Below are positions 26,481 through 34,112 of a DNA stretch of 64,000 bases, one piece after another. The stretch's first letter is position 1; the number at the start of each line of letters is the position of its first letter. The translations under genes were made by a program, and so were the position numbers. Under the pieces are notes generated by a model. The model was given only the letters and a program-made list of their open reading frames with translations, searched no databases and was not told where the DNA came from. The stretch comes from Roseobacter sp. HKCCD6576-2 (GTDB lineage Bacteria > Pseudomonadota > Alphaproteobacteria > Rhodobacterales > Rhodobacteraceae): the NCBI RefSeq assembly GCF_013179285.1, contig NZ_WVNW01000003.1, positions 186,001 to 250,000 on the forward strand, given 5' to 3'.

Positions 26481-27679
26481 ACCGGGTTTTTGTTTGTGAT
26501 TATCGCCGCACGCCGATTGGCCGTTATGGCGGGGCCCTGGCCTCTGTCCGGCCGGACGATCTGGTGGCGATCCCGATCCGCAATCTGGTCGAACGGACAC
26601 CGGCCTTGGTTGAGCATCTGGATGAAGTGATCCTGGGCTGCGCGAACCAGGCCGGGGAAGACAACCGCAATGTGGCACGGATGGCGGTGCTCCTGTCGGG
26701 CCTGCCGATCACGGTGCCGGCGCATACGGTCAACCGGCTTTGTGCGTCCGGTTTGGACGCCGTGACCGCCGCCTATCGCGCGATCAAATGCGGCGAGGCG
26801 GGGCTGATCATCGCGGGCGGTGTTGAAAGCATGAGCCGCGCGCCCTTCGTCATGCCCAAGGCAGAAGCCGGATTTTCGCGCGCCAATGCAGTTTATGACA
26901 CGACCATCGGCTGGCGCTTCGTGAACAAATTGATCGAGAAGCAATACGGCATCGATAGCATGCCAGAGACCGCCGAAAACGTGGCCGCCGATTACGGTGT
27001 GTCACGGGAAGACCAAGACACGGTCGCGTTTTCCAGCCAGACCCGCGCCGCACAGGCGCAGGAGAGCGGGCGTCTTGCAGAAGAGATCGTGCCGGTCACG
27101 ATTCCGCAGCGCCGGGGTGATCCGGTATCCGTCGAACGGGATGAGCATCCGCGTCTAAGCCCGATGGAGAAGCTTGCGGCCCTACCGACCCCGTTCCGGG
27201 AGGCAGGCACCGTGACGGCGGGCAATGCGTCCGGCGTCAATGATGGCGCGGCGGCGTTGCTGATCGCATCGGAAGAGATGGTGGACAAATTGGGCCTGAC
27301 GCCCATGGCGGAGGTCACCGGTGCGGCGGCCGCCGGTGTGGAGCCGCGGGTGATGGGCATCGGGCCGGTGCCCGCGGTTCAGAAACTCTGCGCCATGACC
27401 GGGCAGGATGTGGCCGATTTCGACGTGATCGAATTGAACGAGGCCTTCGCCGCGCAGGCGGTTGCCGTTTGTCGTGAGCTTGGCCTTGACCCGATGGCGG
27501 CGCATATCAACCCGAATGGCGGCGCGATTGCGTTGGGGCACCCCCTGGGCATGACCGGCGCGCGTTTGGTGGGAACCGCTGCGGTGGAGCTGACGCATAA
27601 GGGGCAGGGGACTGCGCTTTGTACCATGTGTGTTGGCGTCGGGCAGGGGGCGGTTTTGTCTTTGCGGTCCGTCGCTTAG
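26477..27679 (+). CDS. Thiolase (3-oxoadipyl-CoA thiolase-like)
   Basis: This 400-residue thiolase has the nucleophilic Cys in NRLCASGLDAV near residue 90, the His in NPNGGAIALGHPLGMTG and the second Cys in LCTMCVGVGQG. Its N-terminus RVFVCDYRRTPIGRYGGALA resembles PcaF/PaaJ-type thiolases of aromatic pathways. As the last gene of the operon it should cleave the final 3-oxodicarboxyl-CoA to acetyl-CoA and a shorter acyl-CoA. Confidence 0.93.
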   Translation: MNRVFVCDYRRTPIGRYGGALASVRPDDLVAIPIRNLVERTPALVEHLDEVILGCANQAGEDNRNVARMAVLLSGLPITVPAHTVNRLCASGLDAVTAAYRAIKCGEAGLIIAGGVESMSRAPFVMPKAEAGFSRANAVYDTTIGWRFVNKLIEKQYGIDSMPETAENVAADYGVSREDQDTVAFSSQTRAAQAQESGRLAEEIVPVTIPQRRGDPVSVERDEHPRLSPMEKLAALPTPFREAGTVTAGNASGVNDGAAALLIASEEMVDKLGLTPMAEVTGAAAAGVEPRVMGIGPVPAVQKLCAMTGQDVADFDVIELNEAFAAQAVAVCRELGLDPMAAHINPNGGAIALGHPLGMTGARLVGTAAVELTHKGQGTALCTMCVGVGQGAVLSLRSVA

Positions 27680-27931
27680 TGCGCCAACCGCTCGGCGCTT
27701 GCACGATTATCCCCAAGCTGTGTTGGCACCGTTGAACTTGCGCTCAATGGTTGCCCGCGGCAGAGATTTGCCTCGCAGCACCCGGCTGCGTGGTTTTATC
27801 CCATTTATATGCCCCCGATAATTGTTTCATAATCAACCAATGGGGATATGATCTTCATCAGCATCCAGGTTTCCGACCGGAACTGATGGTATCTGCCCGG
27901 ACGAGGCCGTCGAAAGCAGAGGATTTCAAAC

Positions 27932-29464
27932 GTGACATGTGAGTCATCCGCCGCCCGCCGTATCGTGAACGATCCCACATTGAGTGCCGCGCAGAAGGCC
28001 CGCGCCCTGTCGCTTGAGGCGGAAAATGCCCTGGCCTATCCAGAGATCGACGCGGAGACGCGGGCGGCCCTGGATGCTCGGGTGATCTGCGACATGTATG
28101 AAGGCCATGCCCCCTACAAGCCGCGCTATGTGCTGCCGGACTATTCCGTGGTTCTGAAACAGGGCAGTGCGTGGCTTGAACTGCCCGCGCCGCAGAGTTT
28201 GGATGAGGCGATCCATTGCCTGATGATCGCCTATCACCATGTGCCGTCGGTTACGGGCATGCCGGTTTATATCGGTCAGCTTGACGATCTGCTTTTGCCA
28301 TTCTGCGACGGCGTCTCCGACGCGGCGCTCTATCAACAGATCAAGCTGTTTTGGCGCTATATCGACCGGGTGCTGCCCGATGCATTTTTGCACGCCAATA
28401 TCGGGCCAAGTGACAACCGGGTGGCGCGAACCATTCTGCGGCTCGATGCTGAGTTGCAGCAGATCGCGCCGAACCTGACCTTTCGCTATGACCCCGACGT
28501 CAGCAGTGATGCGATCCTTGAGCAAGCGATTGCGAATATCACGATCTGTTCGAAACCTCATATCGCCAATCATCCGTTGCATCAGGCGGTCTTCGATGAC
28601 GATGGCTATGGAATTGTCAGTTGCTATAACGCGCTGCCCATTGGTGGAGGTGCCTCAACACTGACGCGGGTCAATCTGGCCAAGGTGGCGGAACAATCGC
28701 GCGACGCTGACGATTTCCTGACGGTGGTCTTGCCGCACTATGTTGATCTCAATTTCCGCCTAACGGAGGCGCGGGTCGACTATCTGTTCAACCAGTCTGG
28801 CTTTTTCGACAGCTTCTTGGTGACCGAAGGGTGGATTGACCCCGACCGCTTCACCGCGATGTTTGGTGTCTTCGCCATGGCCGAGGCGGTCAACTTGTTG
28901 CAGGAGAAAGCTGGAGCGGATGGCCGGTATGGGATGGATGCGGCCGCGAATGAACTGGGGCACAAGATTTCCGCCCGACTGGCCGAGCTTGTTGCGGCGC
29001 GACCGATGGCGCATGTCTGGCGCGGGCGCGCCATGCTGCATGCGCAGGCAGGCCTATCGACCGATACTGGCTTCACGCCGGGTGTACGCATTCCCTATGG
29101 TGCCGAGCCCGATCCGGTGACCCATGTGCGGGCCCTAGCGCCGCATCACCAGTATTATCCCTCCGGGATCAGTGAGATTCTGACCATGGATGAAACGGTA
29201 AAGGCTAACCCGGCGGCCGTTTTGGACCTGTGCAAGGGCGCTTTTGCCAATGGGTTCAGGGAGTTTACCGCCAATGTCGGCGGCAATGACCTTGTGCGTG
29301 TGACGGGGTATATGATCCGGCTCTCGGATCTGGCCGCGTTCAATGATGCCAAAGGTTCACGCACCAACACCACCGCCTTGGGGGCGGAGGCCGCCGACCA
29401 GACCGACATTTTGAAGCGCAAGCCGAGGGTGGTGGCCAATGAGCTCCTTGCAGGCGCGGATTAG
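27932..29464 (+). CDS. YjjI-family glycyl radical enzyme
   Basis: This 510-residue protein matches the YjjI family, a glycyl radical enzyme group of unknown reaction. The radical glycine is expected in the C-terminal GGNDLVRVTGYMIRLSDL segment (about residues 450-468). A cysteine that could be the thiyl site lies in GIVSCYNALPIGGGAS near residue 231. Start is the GTG at 27932 after AGAGGA. The activase gene overlaps its end by 26 bases. Glycyl radicals are destroyed by O2, so the pair implies a low-oxygen role. The 252 bases before the gene hold no convincing FNR site. Confidence 0.88.
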   Translation: MTCESSAARRIVNDPTLSAAQKARALSLEAENALAYPEIDAETRAALDARVICDMYEGHAPYKPRYVLPDYSVVLKQGSAWLELPAPQSLDEAIHCLMIAYHHVPSVTGMPVYIGQLDDLLLPFCDGVSDAALYQQIKLFWRYIDRVLPDAFLHANIGPSDNRVARTILRLDAELQQIAPNLTFRYDPDVSSDAILEQAIANITICSKPHIANHPLHQAVFDDDGYGIVSCYNALPIGGGASTLTRVNLAKVAEQSRDADDFLTVVLPHYVDLNFRLTEARVDYLFNQSGFFDSFLVTEGWIDPDRFTAMFGVFAMAEAVNLLQEKAGADGRYGMDAAANELGHKISARLAELVAARPMAHVWRGRAMLHAQAGLSTDTGFTPGVRIPYGAEPDPVTHVRALAPHHQYYPSGISEILTMDETVKANPAAVLDLCKGAFANGFREFTANVGGNDLVRVTGYMIRLSDLAAFNDAKGSRTNTTALGAEAADQTDILKRKPRVVANELLAGAD

Positions 29465-30299
29465 CAACATCCTCACCTGGTCTTGCGTCGACGGGCCGGG
29501 CAATCGCATGGTCTTGTTCATGCAGGGCTGCAACTATGCCTGTGCAGCGTGTCACAACCCATACACGATCGGTCAGTGTGATCATTGCGGTGACTGTATT
29601 CCCGCATGTGAACCCGGTGCGTTGAGCCTGGTGGATGGGAAGGTACAGTTTGATCCGGGTATCTGCACCCACTGCGATGCCTGTTTGGATGCGTGCCCGA
29701 TCAGCGCCAATCCGATGGCCCAGCTTTATAGCGTCGAGGACATTCTGAAGCTGCTGCGTGAGCATCAGAGCTTTCTGTCTGGCATCACGCTATCGGGCGG
29801 CGAGGCGACGCTGCAATTACCATTTATTCTGGCGCTTTTTGCGGCCATGCAAGATGATCCTGAGCTGGCGCATCTGACCCGTCTTGTGGACAGCAACGGT
29901 CATCTTGGCGCGGCAGGATGGCAGATGCTGTTGCCGCTGACCGATGGGGTGTTGCTCGATATCAAGGCGTTTGACCCCAAGCTGCATCTGACGCTGACCG
30001 GACGCAGCAATGACCGATCTCTGGCCAGCGCGAGGTTGGTCCATGCGGCGGGGAAATTGCATGAACTGCGTTTTTTGATGGTGCCGGGGAAAACGGATAG
30101 CGCCGCAGAAATCGCGCGTCTCGTCGCGTTTGTCCAAAGCTTGGGCGGGACAGTTCCCATTCGCTTAAATGGGTTTCGGACCCATGGCGTCCGAGGTGAA
30201 GCGACCGAATGGCCGATGATGCCGCGGGCCGATCTTGAAGCGACGGCAGATATGCTCACGCGTTCAGGTTTGGGGCCTGTCTCGTTGCCGGCACTTTAA
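29439..30299 (+). CDS. YjjW-family glycyl radical enzyme activase (radical SAM)
   Basis: This 286-residue radical SAM protein would generate the glycyl radical on the preceding enzyme. The radical SAM cluster motif is CNYACAACHN (CxxxCxxC) near residues 31-38. Two further CxxC-rich clusters follow (CDHCGDCIPAC and CTHCDACLDACP), a ferredoxin-like insert for extra 4Fe-4S clusters, typical of activases. LSGGEATLQ gives the SAM-binding GGE motif. Overlap with the enzyme gene supports a functional pair. Confidence 0.9.
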   Translation: MSSLQARISNILTWSCVDGPGNRMVLFMQGCNYACAACHNPYTIGQCDHCGDCIPACEPGALSLVDGKVQFDPGICTHCDACLDACPISANPMAQLYSVEDILKLLREHQSFLSGITLSGGEATLQLPFILALFAAMQDDPELAHLTRLVDSNGHLGAAGWQMLLPLTDGVLLDIKAFDPKLHLTLTGRSNDRSLASARLVHAAGKLHELRFLMVPGKTDSAAEIARLVAFVQSLGGTVPIRLNGFRTHGVRGEATEWPMMPRADLEATADMLTRSGLGPVSLPAL

Positions 30300-30365
30300 C
30301 GGATATATGCGTTTCAACCCGGGGCGTGATCGCATCTTTTTCGTGCAGAAGCGGACTCTTGGGTC

Positions 30366-30701
30366 TCACATCGCTTCGTCTAAGACGGCCTCGATCTGAT
30401 CCAGAAGCTCTTCGACCATGGGACGGCACGCCGACCAACCTTCCGCGTTGATCGGTTTCCCTAGGAGCGTTTCAACCTTGAGGGCAAGATCACCCAACTC
30501 TTTGAAGCCAAGGGTTGGTGCGATGCCGGCGGTCTTATGCGCCCGCATCGCGATTTCTTTGATAAGACGTGGCTCGGGACCGCGTTCATCGACCGCCAAC
30601 ATCAGTGTTTCGATCTCAAGGCACCGGTCGCCGAGGCGGTCGAGAAAGCGTTCACGAACACTGTCCAGCACCGCCACGGCAGCTTTGGTTGTCGCGCTCA
30701 T
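30366..30701 (-). CDS. HPt histidine phosphotransfer protein
   Basis: This 111-residue helical protein starts best at the ATG at 30701 (MSATTKAAV); the frame extends upstream into the response regulator gene. The phospho-acceptor histidine is H55 in RAHKTAG, the normal HPt motif (HxxKG-like). It lies downstream of two response regulators and two histidine kinases on the same strand and would carry phosphate between them in a multistep relay. Confidence 0.82.
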   Translation of the reverse strand: MSATTKAAVAVLDSVRERFLDRLGDRCLEIETLMLAVDERGPEPRLIKEIAMRAHKTAGIAPTLGFKELGDLALKVETLLGKPINAEGWSACRPMVEELLDQIEAVLDEAM

Positions 30702-30732
30702 GAGCGATCTACCTTGGCCAATGTTGGTGTCA

Positions 30733-31686
30733 TTACCGTGCCAGGCTTTCCGCAAAACCCGTGAAATGCCGCGCGGCCGAGCGCGCATTCAGGATGGCTT
30801 CATCTAGAATGCGGGTGGGCGATGCCATGTGCAAGGCTTTGCACCCAACAGCGGGGCCGACCGTCACCATAGGAAGATGGATATTCAGCTCATCATAGAT
30901 GTGACCGAACTCCGCAATGCTCATCCGCAGTTCCTCACCCAGTTGGAAGGAATCAACCGCTTCGACTCGGGAGAGCAAGCAGACGAAATCACCCTTCCCG
31001 GCATAGCTGATCATGCGGCTATGGGTCTTGAGGCAATCCGAGATGCAGGTTGCGACATCGATCATCACTTCACTGAAGATCGAGGCACCTGCTTCATCAA
31101 ACAGCTGCTGGCCATTGATCACATGAAAACCGACCGCTTTGGTCGAGAGCGCGCGGAACACGCCAAGCGTTTTCAAGTAGTTCTCCATCGCGAGATACTC
31201 GATCGTCCCGGCCACGCGCTGCATCGGGATCTGATCTGCGAACCGGTAGGACGGTTTCGCGAACACATCCGCGCCGCCATGGTTTATGGCATGCTGCGTC
31301 CGAATGCGCTCTCGCACCAAGGTATGCAAGACGCCCAAACGCGTGTTGATTTCGATCTCGTCGATTGGCTTGGTCAGATAATCCGTCGCCCCGGCTGCGA
31401 AGGCGCGATCGATATGCGCCCGGTCAGACATGATCGTGTTCATGACGATGGGAGCTTTGTCATACTCCGGCATCGACCGAATGGCTTCACAGAGCTCAAT
31501 CCCATCCATACCAGGCATTTGGATATCCAGGATGAAGCAGTCAAATGGGATCTGTGCTTTGGAGATCAGATCGAGCGCCTCCGCGCCAGACTCAGCGAAG
31601 GTGACGTTGGAGTAGCCCATATTGGACAACGCATCTTCGAAGAGGACCAGGAACTCTGGATCATCATCAACTGCCAGGATTTTCAT
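30733..31686 (-). CDS. Response regulator with degenerate GGDEF-like output domain
   Basis: This 317-residue protein has a full receiver domain (about 1-125): acidic DDD at 7-9, phospho-acceptor D54 in FILDIQMPG and K106 in YLTKPIDE. The C-terminal part (about 165-317) looks like a GGDEF fold that has lost its active site: the motif position reads AGKGDF (229-234), and the following VTVGPAVGC...ILDEAILNARSAARH stretch resembles the end of a GGDEF domain. It is unlikely to make cyclic di-GMP but might bind a nucleotide or a partner. The HPt gene follows after 31 bases. Confidence 0.8.
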   Translation of the reverse strand: MKILAVDDDPEFLVLFEDALSNMGYSNVTFAESGAEALDLISKAQIPFDCFILDIQMPGMDGIELCEAIRSMPEYDKAPIVMNTIMSDRAHIDRAFAAGATDYLTKPIDEIEINTRLGVLHTLVRERIRTQHAINHGGADVFAKPSYRFADQIPMQRVAGTIEYLAMENYLKTLGVFRALSTKAVGFHVINGQQLFDEAGASIFSEVMIDVATCISDCLKTHSRMISYAGKGDFVCLLSRVEAVDSFQLGEELRMSIAEFGHIYDELNIHLPMVTVGPAVGCKALHMASPTRILDEAILNARSAARHFTGFAESLAR

Positions 31687-31869
31687 GTTTTGCCTCTGAT
31701 CTCGTGCGCGGGATGCCGGGCGGCATAGTGCGCGGGGGTCTTGTGTTGCTAACTATAATTAGCGGGAGACAATGGCATAAATTGGGCGTGACTGTTCACA
31801 GATCGAGGAATTTTTGGCACCAAACCTAGCCTCAATGGCGGTCAGACTTATAGCGACCGCTTGAGTTGT

Positions 31870-32250
31870 TCAGAGCTTGGCCCAGGCCGCGCGGATCTGC
31901 GCGCCAAGGGTCATCGGGTCGAATGGTTTTGTGATCACAGCTAAAGCACCGGTTTCCAACAATTCTTGCGACAGCGAATCTTCGGCCTTTGCGGTCATGA
32001 AGATTGTTGGAGTCTCGGCGTAGCCGGGCAAGGCCTTTACCTTCGCCCACAGATCGGGCCCGGTCATTCCGGGCATCATCACATCTAGCAGCAACAATTG
32101 CGGGGCAACGCCCTCGATTTTTTCGAGTGCGTCAGGGCCGGAGTTGCATTGATGCAAGGTGAAGCTGTCGACCATCTCAAGCGCCATCCGGGCGATCTCA
32201 AGGATGTCTTCATCGTCATCAACATGTAGAATCGTTGTTAAATCAGACAC
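31870..32250 (-). CDS. CheY-like single-domain response regulator
   Basis: This 126-residue protein is a lone receiver domain with acidic DDD at 11-13, phospho-acceptor D56 in LLLLDVMMPG, a Thr in FMTAKAED and K in VITKPFDP. It has no output domain, so it acts by protein contact or as a phosphate sink. It begins 41 bases after the PAS histidine kinase gene and is probably its partner. Confidence 0.9.
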   Translation of the reverse strand: MSDLTTILHVDDDEDILEIARMALEMVDSFTLHQCNSGPDALEKIEGVAPQLLLLDVMMPGMTGPDLWAKVKALPGYAETPTIFMTAKAEDSLSQELLETGALAVITKPFDPMTLGAQIRAAWAKL

Positions 32251-32291
32251 TTGTATCTTCTCCGGTTGGAACGTTCTTTGTGGGGCGTCGT

Positions 32292-33977
32292 TTAAGCGAC
32301 TGCGGATCTGGGGGCGTCGTCTACATCTTCTTGCGAGGCACTGTGCTTGGCCAGTTCGAAGTAGAAGATGCTGCCTTTCCCCAGCTCTGTTTCAAACGCG
32401 ATTCGCCCGCCATGGCGCTGGATGATTTTCTTGCTAATGGTCAGGCCAAGGCCAGTACCGGGGCGGGACTGTTCTTGCACATCTTCGACCTGGAAGAAGC
32501 TGTCGAACAGCGTCTTGTGCGCCGACTCGGGGATACCAGGCCCATGATCTTCAACGCAGACCCGCCAAGCCCCGGCGCAGTCTTGAATATAGAGATTAAC
32601 GTCAGCGCCAGCGGGGGAGAACTTGGCCGCGTTCGACATTAGGTTCGACATCACCTGCATGAGGCGTGCTGAGTCGCCGTGTACTTCAGCCGCGCTGCCC
32701 CAGTCGTTGACAACGAAATGGACCTGACATTCTTCACCATAGCCAGCGTTGGCTTCGGCGGCTTCGCGGAGCAAATCGCGCAGGTCGAGCGTGGATTGAG
32801 AGAAGTCCATTTCGCCGGAGTCGAGCTTTTCCAAAACCAAGATGTCGTTAACGATCTCGAGAAGGCGGTCGCTATTGCGATGGGCGACAGAAATCATACG
32901 GGCGATCTCAGGGCCGAGCTCCCCTAACGCACCGGACTCAATCAGACGCAGCGCACCTTTGATGGATGTTAGGGGCGTCCGCAATTCGTGGCTGACCATT
33001 GAGACCGAGTTCAATTTCAAACGTTCCGATTGCTTACGTTCCGTAATGTCGCGCACCACCGAAATGAGTGTCGGTTTGCCATCGGGTCCAGCATCGATAT
33101 GGGTCAGTATCTCGATTGGCCCCTGATCATGGACAACTTCAATCGTGACTTCTTTTGCGTCGCCGTTCAGCAGGGGGGCCAGATACCGTTCGAAGAGACC
33201 TTTGTCGAACTTAGTGAAGGTGTCGAACATATGCTTACCTTCGATCTCTCCTGTCGACCATCCAAGGCGCTTTCGACCATTTTTGTTCACATAGATGATT
33301 TCAAAGGTCTCGGGGTCATAAACAATGACGCCGTCGGGAAGGCCCTCGATCACCGCATTACGCCCTTCGCTGGCCGCTTCGGCGCGAGCATGTGTCAGAT
33401 CCGTGCGGATCGAAATGCTATCGGTATGCGTGCCTGATTTGTCGAAACGTGGAATGATCGTCGTGTGGACCCGAACGATCCGTCTGTCCTTTGTAATTAG
33501 GCACTGTTCACCCTGCCAGGCGCCGCCTTTGGAGACGACCTCGAAGACCTCGCGAAAGCTGGCCTCGTCTTTAAACTCTCCATAGAGCATCGACGGAAGC
33601 TTGCCGATGACTTCTCTCGCATCATAGCCGAAAGTCTTCTCGAAGTTTTCGTTGATCTCTTTGATTCGGCCATCGGCATGGGCGACGCTCACGATTGTAT
33701 GTTTGTTGAGCGCCTGCTCCCGCAGGTCAATGGCCTCATCGTAAGCACCTGAAAATGCCCAGTTATAGTCTGGATCAGTCGACTTTGCGTAGGCGATGCT
33801 TACAACAGTGATCAACGCAACCAGAGCGGAGGTGACAACGAACAACAGCATGAAACGTTCCGAGCCCGACGCGGTGATGGCCGGCACCCAGCTATAGAAC
33901 AACATCGTCAGCCCCAGCGAGATCGCTGTGTTGCTCAAAACCAGAGCAAATAGGGAGATTTTTCGTATCCGTTTCAT
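32292..33977 (-). CDS. PAS-domain sensor histidine kinase
   Basis: This 561-residue inner-membrane kinase starts at the ATG at 33977; a TTG extension to 34055 is less likely. Two hydrophobic helices (about 8-30 and 42-64) precede two PAS domains (about 95-215 and 220-325; ENFEKTFGYDAREVIGK, NKNGRKRLGWSTGEIEGK). The phosphorylated His is in MVSHELRTPLTSIKG near residue 329. The ATPase domain (about 440-555) shows NAAKFSPAG, EDHGPGI and GTGLGLTISKKI. There is no receiver domain, so it must hand phosphate to a separate regulator, probably the CheY-like protein encoded next. Confidence 0.9.
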   Translation of the reverse strand: MKRIRKISLFALVLSNTAISLGLTMLFYSWVPAITASGSERFMLLFVVTSALVALITVVSIAYAKSTDPDYNWAFSGAYDEAIDLREQALNKHTIVSVAHADGRIKEINENFEKTFGYDAREVIGKLPSMLYGEFKDEASFREVFEVVSKGGAWQGEQCLITKDRRIVRVHTTIIPRFDKSGTHTDSISIRTDLTHARAEAASEGRNAVIEGLPDGVIVYDPETFEIIYVNKNGRKRLGWSTGEIEGKHMFDTFTKFDKGLFERYLAPLLNGDAKEVTIEVVHDQGPIEILTHIDAGPDGKPTLISVVRDITERKQSERLKLNSVSMVSHELRTPLTSIKGALRLIESGALGELGPEIARMISVAHRNSDRLLEIVNDILVLEKLDSGEMDFSQSTLDLRDLLREAAEANAGYGEECQVHFVVNDWGSAAEVHGDSARLMQVMSNLMSNAAKFSPAGADVNLYIQDCAGAWRVCVEDHGPGIPESAHKTLFDSFFQVEDVQEQSRPGTGLGLTISKKIIQRHGGRIAFETELGKGSIFYFELAKHSASQEDVDDAPRSAVA

Positions 33978-34112
33978 AGGTCTGCCTCGGTACTTCAACC
34001 ACTCGTGCAACAATTCTAGTGCGGGCACTTTCTTTGTTGAAAACTTGCGCAACAATCGGGCCTAAATAAGACATAATAGCAATGGTAAAAGGCAATTGTC
34101 GGGCAATTGTGG

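Noticed and set aside
27680-27931. Possible FNR-type site before the glycyl radical enzyme gene
   Set aside because: TTGAACTTGCGCTCAA near 27733 has TTGA and TCAA arms separated by 8 bases, not the 6 required, and another half ATCAA near 27834 has no matching left arm. Neither fits an FNR consensus.
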